Origin: Bacillota bacterium
GTDB taxonomy: Bacteria > Bacillota_C > Negativicutes > CTSoil-072
NCBI GenBank assembly: GCA_017861495.1
Contig: JAGFXW010000026.1
Span: forward strand, 1 to 33,111
Length of the DNA stretch: 33,111 nucleotides
Direction: 5' to 3'
The translations under genes were made by a program, and so were the position numbers. Below the pieces are notes generated by a model. The model did not search any database, was not told where the DNA came from, and was given only the letters and a program-made list of their open reading frames with translations. How positions within the stretch are numbered: the first letter of the stretch is position 1; each line of letters opens with the position of its first letter. Positions 7,116-14,957 of the stretch are shown here, piece by piece.

Positions 7116-8409
7116 GTCCGTATAATTGTGTAAAATAGGCAGGTCATGTTGGACCCAAATACTGGTAGAATAGAGTTGACGAGACAACATTCTACAGGAG
7201 GGGTTCAAAACATAACCCACTATCAGATTACCTTAGATTCAGACATTTTGCACCAACTTTTTCTCGGCGGAGCCGGTGATTCTGGAATGAAACCGTTGCT
7301 AGAGTCTGTGTTTAATCAGATTTTGCAGGCGCAGGCGGCTGATCAGCTAGCCGCGACGCCGTATGAGCGCACCGAAGACCGCAAAGGATACCGAAATGTA
7401 TCGTATCCACACCAGTTAAGCACACGCTTTAGAACCTTAACATTACGCGTTCCCCGGTTACGTGACGGTAGTTTTTCCACCGATCTATTTGCCCGTTATC
7501 AACGCAGCGAACAAGTTTTTTTACTGGCGATGATGGAGATGGTGATCCAAGGTGTTTCTACCCGCAAGGTCAGCGAAGTAACAGAAGAACTTTGTGGAAG
7601 CACGTTTTCGAAATCAACCGTATCTGAATTATGTAAGCGTTTAGATCCCATCGTACATGCTTGGAATCAGCGTTCTTTGCGCGATCAGAAATTTCCCTTT
7701 GTTCTTGTGGATGCTTTGGTCATCAAAGTTCGCGAAAATGCACGTATTCGGCCGCGAGGTGTTCTTCTCGCTGCCGGCGTCAACGAAAACGGGCAACGGG
7801 AAATCCTTGGTTTTCTAGTGGGCGACAGCGAGTCAGAAGCCAGTTGGAGTGAGTTGTTTCAATCGTTGAAGCAGCGCGGATTGCATGGCATGGATCTCAT
7901 CGTTTCTGATCAGCATAGCGGGTTAGTTTGCGCCATTCGCCGACAGTTCCAAGGAGTAGTTTGGCAGCGTTGTCAAACCCATTTTCTACGAAATATTTTG
8001 GACGTTGCACCCAAATCCCAGCAGGCTGAAATCCATAGTCAGGTTCGAGCCATGCTAGATGCGCCAGACATCGATATTGCCCATCAACTGTTGGCCGGAA
8101 TACTAGAGAAGTTTAGCCAAAAGGCCCCGAAATCGATGGATATTCTGGAAAAAGGCGCAGAAGACGCATTGGCCGTGCTTGCTTTGCCGGAATATTATCG
8201 GCGGCGGTTGCGAACTACTAACAGTGTGGAGCGGCTCAATGAAGAAATTCGTCGGCGCGAACGAGTGATCCGGATCTTTCCAAACCGCGCTTCGGCGGAA
8301 CGTCTGATCGGAGCCCTTTTAATGGATTTTGATGATAAGTGGGCTGGTGGCAAAAAATATCTTGAGTGAACGTTTATATTCTTGGCATGAATTTAAAACC
8401 AGCATATAA
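7116..8409 (+). mobile_element. IS256-family insertion sequence, right end not found
   Basis: The left end carries GTCCGTATAATTGTGTAAAA (7116-7136), a sequence of the type found at IS256-family termini, just upstream of the transposase. No inverted copy occurs after the transposase; instead the sequence passes directly into the terminator of the next gene at 8408. The element therefore seems to have lost its right end. Coordinates span the left repeat to the end of the frame-shifted transposase tail. Confidence 0.75.
7146..8369 (+). CDS. IS256-family transposase, C-terminus frameshifted
   Basis: This 407-residue Transposase_mut (PF00872) protein has the catalytic Asp residues in FVLVDALVIKVREN and DLIVSDQHSG and the Glu in TTNSVERLNEEIRRRERVIR. 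The WQRCQTHFLRN block precedes the helical insertion. These are the DDE and C-x2-H hallmarks of the family. The frame ends at WAGGKKYLE, while the frame one base over continues with SERLYSWHEF to a stop at 8407-8409. A single-base indel near 8362 has probably removed the usual last 14 residues. All catalytic parts remain, but with no right repeat the element is probably immobile. Confidence 0.93.
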   Translation: MLDPNTGRIELTRQHSTGGVQNITHYQITLDSDILHQLFLGGAGDSGMKPLLESVFNQILQAQAADQLAATPYERTEDRKGYRNVSYPHQLSTRFRTLTLRVPRLRDGSFSTDLFARYQRSEQVFLLAMMEMVIQGVSTRKVSEVTEELCGSTFSKSTVSELCKRLDPIVHAWNQRSLRDQKFPFVLVDALVIKVRENARIRPRGVLLAAGVNENGQREILGFLVGDSESEASWSELFQSLKQRGLHGMDLIVSDQHSGLVCAIRRQFQGVVWQRCQTHFLRNILDVAPKSQQAEIHSQVRAMLDAPDIDIAHQLLAGILEKFSQKAPKSMDILEKGAEDALAVLALPEYYRRRLRTTNSVERLNEEIRRRERVIRIFPNRASAERLIGALLMDFDDKWAGGKKYLE

Positions 8410-8450
8410 AAAAATACTCCTGTCATAATGAATGACAGGAGTATTTTTTT
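8408..8450. terminator. Bidirectional intrinsic terminator
   Basis: ATACTCCTGTCAT and its complement form a 13-bp stem around a short loop, flanked by A-runs on one side and T-runs on the other. It can end transcription of the zinc-ribbon gene (minus) and of the transposase (plus). Confidence 0.9.
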
Positions 8451-8456
8451 ATCAAC

Positions 8457-8747
8457 TTAGCGTCTGACGCTTTGGAAACAATCTCTGCAATATACAGGAC
8501 GATCACCACTTGGACGGAAAGGCACTTGGGTTGTCACGCCGCAAGATGCACAAACTGCGTCATGCATTTCACGCTGTTGGTAACCACCATTGCGACCACC
8601 GTTTTGTTGTTTGCGCGCTGCTCTGCATTCAGAGCAACGGCCAGGCTCATTGGTGAAGCCTTTTTCTGCATAAAAATCCTGTTCTGATGCAGAGAAAATG
8701 AATTCCGCACCGCAATCGCGGCAAGTTAAAGTTTTGTCTTGTGCCAT
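8457..8747 (-). CDS. Small zinc-ribbon protein
   Basis: The start is placed at ATG 8747 (MAQDKTL), after GAGGAGG; the frame extends 19 codons further but without supporting signals. The 96-residue protein has an N-terminal ribbon LTCRDCGAEFIF with GRCSECRAARK (two CxxC pairs), then a Gly/Gln/Arg-rich linker and a second ribbon VCASCG with PVYCRDCF. Each set of four Cys should bind one zinc ion. Similar small proteins are common in Firmicutes, often near cold-shock protein genes, and are thought to bind nucleic acid, but their role is not established. Its mRNA has an unusually long leader of about 130 bases. Confidence 0.85.
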   Translation of the reverse strand: MAQDKTLTCRDCGAEFIFSASEQDFYAEKGFTNEPGRCSECRAARKQQNGGRNGGYQQREMHDAVCASCGVTTQVPFRPSGDRPVYCRDCFQSVRR

Positions 8748-8883
8748 AATAATATATAGCCTCCTCAAATGTATTCGCCAGAAATGTTTGGTACAAGAGA
8801 ACACTCATTGGGACTTCCCTTACTTGAATACAGTTTGAGAAGGACAAATGTTATTTCGTTGAACCTTATCTTTGGACTACTTT

Positions 8884-8912
8884 AGTATACTATATAAACA
8901 TTTAAAAAGCAA
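8884..8912 (-). promoter_or_regulatory. Sigma-A-type promoter of the zinc-ribbon gene
   Basis: On the minus strand TTGCTT (8907-8912) and TATACT (8884-8889) are spaced by 17 bp. Transcription would start near 8877, giving a leader of about 130 nt before the start codon. Confidence 0.75.
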
Positions 8913-9031
8913 CAAATATTATTTAATATCGATTATCCATAATGTAAATATACAGAAATACGATACTACTACGCCGAATTGAAGTTTTTCGAAAAGGTTC
9001 ATCGCATGACGAGGCTGCAATGAAGCTCTTC

Positions 9032-9238
9032 TTATTTAATGCCGACCTTAGTCCGCCTATAAACAATCTTGCCCTGGGCTATTTCTTCCAAGGCGATTGT
9101 TACTGGTTTATGCGGCTGGCTTTCGATACCCTCCCTCTTTTCGTTCATAATCTCTTTAGCCCTTTTTGCGGCAAATGCCACTAGGGTGTATTTACAATCA
9201 ACTTTTTTCAATAGTAAATCCAATGGTGGATTGATCAT
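9032..9238 (-). CDS. rpoZ: RNA polymerase omega subunit, copy 1
   Basis: The start is ATG 9238 (MINPPLDLLLKK), six bases after AAAGGGGA. The 68-residue protein shows the omega fold signatures: PPLDLLLKKVDCKYTLVAFA, AAKRAKEI and the C-terminal KPVTIALEEIAQGKIVY. Omega assists RNA polymerase assembly by holding the beta-prime subunit. The normal Firmicute rpoZ lies between gmk and coaBC; this one is alone, so it is probably an extra or relocated copy. A second copy at 14589-14795 is clearly homologous but diverged. The canonical locus may exist elsewhere in the genome. Confidence 0.9.
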   Translation of the reverse strand: MINPPLDLLLKKVDCKYTLVAFAAKRAKEIMNEKREGIESQPHKPVTIALEEIAQGKIVYRRTKVGIK

Positions 9239-9514
9239 CGAAATTCCCCTTTCATCTTTATTTCCCGCTAATAACATCATCACATCGGCTTGTCGTTCAG
9301 TTCGCCATTATTCCATTATATTCGTTATCCCTTTCCCACTGTTTAATTGGCAAAAACGTTCAAACTCCGATTTTCACAATAAAAAACCACCTACGAGGAT
9401 ATTCGGCGTGTGTCGGCGAACATGGTGCATTACACCTAATCATCCAAATCCTGTGGTGGGAGAAATCGATATTGCTGGCATCAGCCAGAATAAATAAGCT
9501 AAAGATAGAGTCCT
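9239..9514. other. Non-coding stretch upstream of rpoZ copy 1
   Basis: No convincing gene. The segment around 9360-9480 is richer in G+C than its surroundings and may be a mobile-element remnant, but I found no conserved protein block or paired repeats to prove it. Confidence 0.35.
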
Positions 9515-9553
9515 GTAAAAAAGCTGGTATCGGCATGTTAGCGATACCAGCTT
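9515..9553 (-). terminator. Intrinsic terminator downstream of the 67-residue protein gene
   Basis: The stem AAGCTGGTATCG/CGATACCAGCTT (9521-9553) is followed on the minus strand by TTTTTT (9515-9522), about 50 bp after the stop of the upstream gene. Confidence 0.85.
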
Positions 9554-9601
9554 ACTTCGCGTTCTTATGTTCCGCTGCTTATTTACCGTGCTCTATTTTT
9601 T

Positions 9602-9805
9602 CTATTTACTGTATGTCAGTAAATAGGACGAACCGAGCTGCTCGTAGTGTTCGAGATGCCTAACAAGCAAAGAAGCTTCTTCTGTGTTGTTTACATCAAG
9701 AATATTCTCGTTTCCGATAGCATCCTTGACAATACTCTCAATCTCAAAAGAACAATACCCAAGAAAATTCAGCTTCTTTATTAGCTGTTTAATACGCCAT
9801 TCCAT
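9602..9805 (-). CDS. Hypothetical 67-residue protein
   Basis: ATG behind GGAGGAAG, a clean terminator after it, and a sequence of ordinary composition (WRIKQLIKKLNFLGYCSFEI, then SLLVRHLEHYEQLGSSYL) make this a real small gene. It is predicted to be helical and cytoplasmic, with no transmembrane segment or metal motif. I do not recognise a characterised family. Possible co-transcription with the small frames at 10065-10304 cannot be excluded, since no terminator is obvious between them. Confidence 0.6.
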   Translation of the reverse strand: MEWRIKQLIKKLNFLGYCSFEIESIVKDAIGNENILDVNNTEEASLLVRHLEHYEQLGSSYLLTYSK

Positions 9806-9903
9806 TTTTCTTCCTCCGTATTTCTGTTATCGGTAATCATAGCGTTACACAACACTATCAGCCGCAATTACCAACACTTATTCCATCTAAAGTCAATCCA
9901 GTT

Positions 9904-10035
9904 CTAATCAGCCGAAATCGCAGCTGCATTGATTGCATGATAATTTTTTACAATCAAGTAGCGGCTTCTTCTCTTCATTCCTTTAGAACTCAGTATTGCT
10001 TCACATCCTGTTTCCTGCAGAATATTGAAAGTCTT
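9904..10035 (-). other. Possibly eroded coding stretch
   Basis: A 44-codon minus frame without a start reads FNILQETGCEAILSSKGMKR and then RSRYLIVKNYHAIN. A neighbouring frame just upstream reads NFKVVLGMKDFQYSAGNRM before a stop. Together they may be a short gene broken by a frameshift. No family is recognised. The rest of 9806-10064 shows nothing else. Confidence 0.25.
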
Positions 10036-10064
10036 TCATTCCCAGAACGACTTTAAAATTCCTA

Positions 10065-10223
10065 TTATTTACATTTTGAATTGGTTTTTGCTATTCTCTG
10101 ATTTCGTTTTGCCATTTTGACCGGATCTACTGCCGCTATTTTTTTGCCATACTGAGCCGCCAAAAGACGTTCAATTTCATCGGGCTGCATTTTGCAAACC
10201 GTCACTTCATTAGAAATACCCAT
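10065..10223 (-). CDS. Hypothetical 52-residue protein
   Basis: ATG 10223 follows GGAGAAG at about ten bases. The product begins MGISNEVTVCKMQPDEIERL, continues LAAQYGKKIAAVDPVKMAKR, and ends with a Lys/Arg-rich tail. It is basic, soluble and unrecognised. A 26-codon frame ends (TAA) immediately before this ATG, an arrangement suited to translational coupling. The evidence is the ribosome binding site, the coupling and the amino-acid composition only. Confidence 0.45.
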   Translation of the reverse strand: MGISNEVTVCKMQPDEIERLLAAQYGKKIAAVDPVKMAKRNQRIAKTNSKCK

Positions 10224-10304
10224 TTAAATCACTTCTCCTTCTACCTTTTCCCGGATCCGTTTCCAAAATCGGCGTTCAAGCAATTTGCCAATTGCTCTCT
10301 CCAT
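10224..10304 (-). CDS. Possible 26-residue peptide coupled to the next frame
   Basis: MERAIGKLLERRFWKRIREK followed by VEGEVI, with its TAA directly abutting the next ATG (TAAATG). The peptide would be an amphipathic basic helix. Its ribosome binding site is weak and the frame is short, so it may be chance. Confidence 0.2.
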   Translation of the reverse strand: MERAIGKLLERRFWKRIREKVEGEVI

Positions 10305-10403
10305 TGTCAGTAATCGCCTTCATCCCGCGGAAAGATTTTCATCGTTTCTCCACACACACCAGTAATTATACTTTACCGCAAAACAGAGAACGCGACATTA
10401 AGA

Positions 10404-10540
10404 ATAAAAAAACCGTCCTCTAAGATACTTAAATTAAGTGTCAGCGAGTTGTTTCTCTCGCATTTAACCTCGAGTATCCTGAAACGGCTAAGACGAAATA
10501 TGATATTAGCATTAACCATCGTCGGCTGTTAATGGTTATT
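10404..10540 (-). ncRNA. Candidate structured RNA between its own promoter and terminator
   Basis: A near-consensus promoter (10546-10574) predicts a start near 10539. About 135 bases later the minus strand ends in GAGGACGGTTTTTTTA (T-run 10406-10412). In between, AACCAT/ATGGTT and GACGA/TCGTC can pair, CGAG/CTCG-type pairs flank the middle, and AGGATACT pairs with AGTATCTT close to CCGT/ACGG at the end. No open frame of significance lies inside. It is either a small RNA or a leader that attenuates the small frames downstream. I compared it by eye with common riboswitch classes and found no match. Confidence 0.5.
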
Positions 10541-10545
10541 TTTCT

Positions 10546-10574
10546 ATTTTATAATAGTTTTGTTTTTTTGTCAA
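10546..10574 (-). promoter_or_regulatory. Strong sigma-A promoter of the candidate RNA
   Basis: Minus-strand TTGACA (10569-10574, perfect consensus), 17-bp spacer, TAAAAT (10546-10551). Confidence 0.75.
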
Positions 10575-10724
10575 GCAATCTGGCATATTTGTGTTGTTGA
10601 TCTGCGATATTTGAAAGCCCAAAGGGTGTTGTACAGTCTAATGTATCACGTCTGTTTCTTAAAATTGCAACAAAAAACCAGCCAAAAAGATTATTCATCA
10701 TGCTGGCCAGTTCTTTGATCACTA

Positions 10725-11219
10725 TTAGTATTTGATAAATTTATCTCCCGGAATACCACAGATGCTGCACTTATCCAGACGAGCTTTCTCTATATTGCCG
10801 CAGACAGGACATAAGTAATAAAAAATTTCTTCCGTATCGTTTACATTTTCCAAGGCTTCTTGATAAAGCCGGGCATGAACCTCTTCCGCCTTCATGGCAT
10901 AAATGAAGGATAGAACTGCAGCTTTATTTCCTTCCTCCTCGGCAATCTTTACAAAATCAGGGTACATGTTTTTATACTCGTGGGTTTCACCTAAAACTGC
11001 ATCTTTCAGGTTGTCCATTGTTGATCCAACTTTACCGGCTACTTCAAAATGTTTTAAGGCGTGCAAGGTTTCGGCATCAGACGCCGCTTTAAACAATTTA
11101 GCTGCGTTGAGTTTTCCATCTTTTTCCGCCTTTTTCGAATATGCCAGATACTTTCTATTTGCTTGTGCTTCTCCAGCAAAGGCCTCCATCAGGTTATCCA
11201 GTGTTTTGCTTTCACTCAT
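10725..11219 (-). CDS. rbr: Rubrerythrin
   Basis: This 164-residue two-domain protein is of classic short rubrerythrin type. Residues 1-130 form the diiron four-helix domain: FAGEAQANRKYLAYSKKA, then ETLHALKHFEVAG, GETHEYKNMYPDFVKIAEEE and AMKAEEVHARLYQEAL, supplying the Glu and His ligands. Residues 135-164 form the rubredoxin-like domain with CPVCG and CSICG binding one iron. It reduces hydrogen peroxide using electrons from NADH via rubredoxin-type partners and protects anaerobes from oxidative stress. The start has AGGAGG nearby. A TATACT -10 element lies at 11254-11259 (minus). Downstream, a CCAGC/GCTGG stem with a T-run (about 10674-10712) is a likely terminator. Confidence 0.95.
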   Translation of the reverse strand: MSESKTLDNLMEAFAGEAQANRKYLAYSKKAEKDGKLNAAKLFKAASDAETLHALKHFEVAGKVGSTMDNLKDAVLGETHEYKNMYPDFVKIAEEEGNKAAVLSFIYAMKAEEVHARLYQEALENVNDTEEIFYYLCPVCGNIEKARLDKCSICGIPGDKFIKY

Positions 11220-11308
11220 TTTTTTATCCTCCTATCTGTCTTTAGATTTTCTAAGTATACTTCCATACCCTTTTTAGAAATACCTTCCAATGAATGATTT
11301 TTGTTAAT

Positions 11309-11587
11309 TTACTTCCTCCAGAACCGCTTCAATTTCTTTTTTACGGCATCGGAGGTTTCAATTTTACTGCTTATATCCAGTATCTGTTTTTCCACCCTAC
11401 CGCCAATTCGACCCAATACCCATGCGGCGCATTCGCGCACCAGTTCCTCCGAGTCATTCCTGGCAATCTCCAAATCGGAAATATAAGCGGAATCACCTAG
11501 ATTCCCGAGAGCAATGGCAGCATTTCTGTAAAAAAGCCATGCAATCTTAGCATGACCAGAACGAGAAAGTACCCGCGCAACACATAT
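11309..11587 (-). pseudogene. queG: C-terminal HEAT-repeat remnant, probably of epoxyqueuosine reductase QueG
   Basis: A minus frame without a start codon encodes RNAAIALGNLGDSAYISDLE, then SEELVRECAAWVLGRIGG and a charged tail before the stop. RNA.IALGN.GD....L and LVR.HAAWALG.IGG are the HEAT-repeat end of QueG, which reduces epoxyqueuosine to queuosine in tRNA. The cobalamin-binding and 4Fe-4S domains (about 280 residues) are absent and a TAA stands at 11588-11590. It looks like the tail of a deleted gene. Another HEAT-repeat protein is possible, but the spacing fits QueG best. Confidence 0.6.
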
Positions 11588-11701
11588 TTATGCAATATAC
11601 CTTAATTGTATCATAAAACATGAGTCAAAAAAGGATGTATCGCTGATATCTAGCCGCAATAGGCGAAATATTTAAATAATATTTATTTGATTTTGCTGAA
11701 C

Positions 11702-11762
11702 TTGTTTATATTTTCTGAATATTATATATTTAAGGTAAAAGTTACTCATCCTTTGATGCAAA
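11702..11762 (+). promoter_or_regulatory. Promoter/leader repeat, copy 1 (upstream of tkt)
   Basis: TTGTTT, a 17-bp spacer and TATATT fit a sigma-A promoter. The segment is nearly identical to 13844-13906 upstream of the universal stress gene, from the -35 through some 30 bases past the -10, including GAATATTATATATTTAA and CCTTTGATG. Confidence 0.7.
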
Positions 11763-11789
11763 TGATAAATAAAGGAGAGCTGATATGGG

Positions 11790-13796
11790 ATGGACATAAA
11801 AGAAATCGAACAGCTTGCCATTAACACCGTTCGTACATTATCTATTGATGCCGTTGAAAAAGCGAACTCGGGACACCCCGGATTGCCGATGGGCGCTGCG
11901 CCGATGGCCTTGAAACTTTGGACAAAATATTTGCGCCATAACCCCAAAAACCCCAAGTGGTTTAATAGGGACCGTTTCGTTTTGTCGGCAGGGCACGGCT
12001 CTATGTTGCTATATAGTCTGCTTCACCTGTCAGGATATGATCTTTCTTTGGCAGATTTAAAAAACTTTCGGCAATGGAACAGCAAGACACCCGGTCACCC
12101 TGAATATGGACATACGCCGGGAGTGGAAGCTACAACCGGGCCGCTGGGGCAAGGTCTCGCTATGGCGGTAGGCATGGCCATAGCCGAACGGCATTTGGCA
12201 GCGCAATATAACAAGGAACAGTTTCCGATTATTAATCATTTTACCTATTGTCTTTGCAGTGACGGCGATCTTATGGAAGGGGTAGCGGCGGAAGCGGCTT
12301 CATTAGCTGGGCATCTTAAATTAAACCGGCTGATTGTTCTATACGATTCGAACGATATTTCCCTGGATGGGAAACTGGAAATGACGTTTTCGGAAGATGT
12401 CAAAGGACGATTTGCGGCCTATGGTTGGCACGTTCTCCGTATTGAAAATGGCAACGATGTAGATGCAATCGACAAGGCCTTGGCATTTGCCAGGGAGGAT
12501 ACCAATCAGCCGACGTTGATTGAGGTCAAAACAACGATTGGTTATGGAGCCCCTAACAAAGCGGGATCATCTGCCGCTCATGGGGCGCCGCTCGGAAAAG
12601 AAGAAGCAAAAGCCGCAAAGGAATTTTATCAATGGCCCTACAAAGATGATTTCTATGTTCCTGATATTGTGTATGACTACTTTGACAAAGAAGTCGGGCA
12701 GAAGGGTGAAAAACTAGAAAGTCAGTGGAACGAATTACTCATCAATTATCAGCGGAAATATCCAGAACTTGCTCAAGCCCTGGATGTGGTAATAAGCGAA
12801 AAAACGCCATTGGGATGGGATGGGCCGCTTCCGGCATATGTGCCCGGTGTCCCAATTGCCTCACGTTCCGCCTCGAGCGAAGTGATGAATATCCTTGCAA
12901 AAAATATTCCGGGCTTTTTTGGTGGTTCGGCAGACTTAGCCAGCTCTAATAAAACGTTGATAAAAAATGCAGGCGATTTCTCGCCGGTGAACTATGGCGG
13001 CAGGAATATTTGGTTTGGCGTTCGTGAATTTGCAATGGGCGCTGCTTTGAACGGCTTGTGTTTGCACGGGGGCTTAAAGGTCTATGGAGCTACTTTCTTT
13101 ATTTTCTCCGATTATTTGCGGCCGGCGATGCGCTTAGCTTCCTTGATGAAGCTGCCAGTCACTTACGTTTTTACCCACGACAGCATAGCAGTCGGCGAGG
13201 ATGGTCCGACTCATGAACCGGTTGAACAACTCGCCTCTCTGAGGGCGATACCGAATTTCAATGTGATCCGCCCAGCGGACGGCAACGAAACGGTAGCAGC
13301 TTGGAAAATAGCTCTAGAATCATCCCATACTCCTACTGCCTTGATTTTATCACGGCAGGATTTATTGACACTTGCCGGTACAAAGGAAATGGCGGAAGAA
13401 GGGGTGCGGCGGGGAGCTTATATTATTTCGAGTGCGAAATCCGATCGTCCCAAGGTGTTGTTAATGGCTTCGGGCTCTGAGGTGACACTGGCAATAGATG
13501 CGCAAAGGTTACTGGCACGAGATCATATTGATACTACTGTAATCAGTTTCCCTTCGTGGAATTTATTTGAGGCGCAGGACAAAAACTATCAGGAATCGAT
13601 CCTTCCTCCACAGGTAAAACTCCGAATAGCAATAGAAATGGGATCGCCGCAAGGTTGGGAACGATATGTAGGTCCTGGCGGCCGCATCCTGGCAATTAAT
13701 AGTTTTGGGGCTTCAGCCCCGGCTAAAGATTTGCTTAAAGAGTACGGGTTCACCGCTGAAAATATAGTGGACAAAGTAAAAGAATTACTGGCATAA
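11790..13796 (+). CDS. tkt: Transketolase
   Basis: This 668-residue complete transketolase transfers two-carbon units between sugar phosphates in the non-oxidative pentose phosphate pathway, using thiamine diphosphate and a divalent metal. Visible hallmarks are [40 protein letters not shown], the cofactor-binding [14 protein letters not shown] with YDSNDIS, the phosphate- and Glu-containing [20 protein letters not shown], and [11 protein letters not shown] near the C-terminal domain. Translation starts at ATG 11790 after AAAGGAGAG; an ATG five bases earlier opens only four codons. It shares its promoter sequence with the following universal stress gene, 134 bp downstream, suggesting co-regulation. 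Confidence 0.97.
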   Translation: MDIKEIEQLAINTVRTLSIDAVEKANSGHPGLPMGAAPMALKLWTKYLRHNPKNPKWFNRDRFVLSAGHGSMLLYSLLHLSGYDLSLADLKNFRQWNSKTPGHPEYGHTPGVEATTGPLGQGLAMAVGMAIAERHLAAQYNKEQFPIINHFTYCLCSDGDLMEGVAAEAASLAGHLKLNRLIVLYDSNDISLDGKLEMTFSEDVKGRFAAYGWHVLRIENGNDVDAIDKALAFAREDTNQPTLIEVKTTIGYGAPNKAGSSAAHGAPLGKEEAKAAKEFYQWPYKDDFYVPDIVYDYFDKEVGQKGEKLESQWNELLINYQRKYPELAQALDVVISEKTPLGWDGPLPAYVPGVPIASRSASSEVMNILAKNIPGFFGGSADLASSNKTLIKNAGDFSPVNYGGRNIWFGVREFAMGAALNGLCLHGGLKVYGATFFIFSDYLRPAMRLASLMKLPVTYVFTHDSIAVGEDGPTHEPVEQLASLRAIPNFNVIRPADGNETVAAWKIALESSHTPTALILSRQDLLTLAGTKEMAEEGVRRGAYIISSAKSDRPKVLLMASGSEVTLAIDAQRLLARDHIDTTVISFPSWNLFEAQDKNYQESILPPQVKLRIAIEMGSPQGWERYVGPGGRILAINSFGASAPAKDLLKEYGFTAENIVDKVKELLA

Positions 13797-13843
13797 GGTG
13801 TTTTCATACGCAATGCAATATTGATCTTGGAAATGATATTATG

Positions 13844-13906
13844 TTGCTTATATTTTCTGAATATTATATATTTAAAGTGAAAGTTACATATTGTCCTTTG
13901 ATGTAA
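13844..13906 (+). promoter_or_regulatory. Promoter/leader repeat, copy 2 (upstream of the universal stress gene)
   Basis: TTGCTT, 17 bp, TATATT, followed by the same AAGTTAC and CCTTTGATG blocks as in copy 1 (11702-11762). Only a few substitutions and a short insertion separate the copies. Confidence 0.7.
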
Positions 13907-13930
13907 AGAAAAAAACGAGGAGGGTTCAAG

Positions 13931-14356
13931 ATGGCTTTCAAAAAAATCCTTGTTGCGTATGATGGATCACCAGACAGCGAAAAGGCGCTCACAATGGCAG
14001 CAAGTTTAGCTCAGGATTTAGCTGCGGTAATTTTATTAACATCCGTCGTTTCTACTATACCGGTTGCAGTTTCTGAGGATATGGATTATAGTACCTGGGA
14101 AACGAACGCTGAAAAAATCTATGCAGAAAAAGTCGAAGCCGCGAAAAAGTATTGCCAGGAGATGCACATCGAGATACATACGAAAGTATTGCATGGAAAT
14201 CCGGCCTCAGAAATCATCAATTATGCGCGACAAGAAAAAGCTGACATGATTATTGCCGGCACGCGCGGCTTAGGCGGTTTTGGCCAGCTTCTGTTAGGCA
14301 GCGTGGCACATCAACTTGTTACTTATTCCGATATTCCGGTTATGATTGTTAAATAA
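13931..14356 (+). CDS. Universal stress protein, UspA family
   Basis: This 141-residue single-domain protein starts AFKKILVAYDGSPDSEKAL, the usual UspA beginning with the nucleotide-contacting Asp. It ends with GTRGLGGFGQLLLGSVAHQL, which fits the G-2x-G-9x-G-S/T ATP-binding loop, so it probably belongs to the ATP-binding branch. These cytoplasmic proteins help survival under starvation and oxidative stress; the precise molecular function is unclear. Strong ribosome binding site (GAGGAGG). Its promoter is a copy of the tkt promoter, and a terminator closes the unit at 14399-14426. Confidence 0.93.
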   Translation: MAFKKILVAYDGSPDSEKALTMAASLAQDLAAVILLTSVVSTIPVAVSEDMDYSTWETNAEKIYAEKVEAAKKYCQEMHIEIHTKVLHGNPASEIINYARQEKADMIIAGTRGLGGFGQLLLGSVAHQLVTYSDIPVMIVK

Positions 14357-14398
14357 TTCCATTCAATATCTTTCCCCCAACAACAACTTAAATTAGGT

Positions 14399-14426
14399 AA
14401 AGAGCAGGCTTGACAGCCTGCTCTTT
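14399..14426 (+). terminator. Intrinsic terminator after the universal stress gene
   Basis: AAAGAGCAGGC, six-base loop, GCCTGCTCTTT: perfect 11-bp stem ending in T's, 40 bp after the stop. Confidence 0.85.
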
Positions 14427-14535
14427 CTCACGCTGTCAAGCCTGCTGCAATGGACAGTTCAAACCAACCTCAATGAAAAACACGGTAAAACACAGTCCAA
14501 CTATACTCATGGAATTAGTTAGGGTTTTTAAACGC

Positions 14536-14570
14536 AAAAAAAGACCGTTCGCTTCCCGAAGGACGAACGG
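14536..14570 (-). terminator. Intrinsic terminator of rpoZ copy 2
   Basis: CCGTTCG/CGAACGG stem (14545-14570) followed on the minus strand by TCTTTTTTT, 20 bp after the rpoZ stop. Confidence 0.88.
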
Positions 14571-14588
14571 AATGGTACTAGAACAAAC

Positions 14589-14795
14589 CTATTTAATACT
14601 TTCCTTTGTCCGTTGATAAGTTATTTTCCCCTGAACAATTTCCTCCATCGCTATGGTAACTGGTTTCGATGACTCACAATCTACTAAGACTTCACTACCA
14701 GCCGATATCTCTCTCGCACGTTTTCCCACTAAAGTGACAAGGGTATACCTATTATCAACCTTGCTTAACAGATCTGTTAATGGCGGCATGTTCAT
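14589..14795 (-). CDS. rpoZ: RNA polymerase omega subunit, copy 2
   Basis: This 68-residue omega has the same frame as copy 1: MPPLTDLLSKVDNRYTLVTL, GKRAREI and KPVTIAMEEIVQGKITY. Both end in a short basic tail (TK.GIK or TKESIK). It differs at many positions from 9032-9238, so the two are old paralogs rather than a fresh duplication. Its own ribosome binding site (AGAGGTAAAGACA before ATG) and terminator show a stand-alone transcription unit. Two omega genes about 5 kb apart, both outside the usual gmk-coaBC context, is unusual. Confidence 0.92.
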   Translation of the reverse strand: MNMPPLTDLLSKVDNRYTLVTLVGKRAREISAGSEVLVDCESSKPVTIAMEEIVQGKITYQRTKESIK

Positions 14796-14957
14796 TGTCT
14801 TTACCTCTTTTCATTATTTAGCTGTACGAACAACCGTGCCTCCTAATATCATCATATCATATTTTTCCATCCAACACTCATTATCGTTAAAATATTATTT
14901 ATTCTTTCCGCGCTTCGAGCACGACATACGGAGCATACCTATATTTCTACTATGAAA

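Noticed and set aside
7146..8369. Active IS256 element
   Set aside because: The transposase tail is frameshifted and no right inverted repeat is found, so mobility is unlikely.
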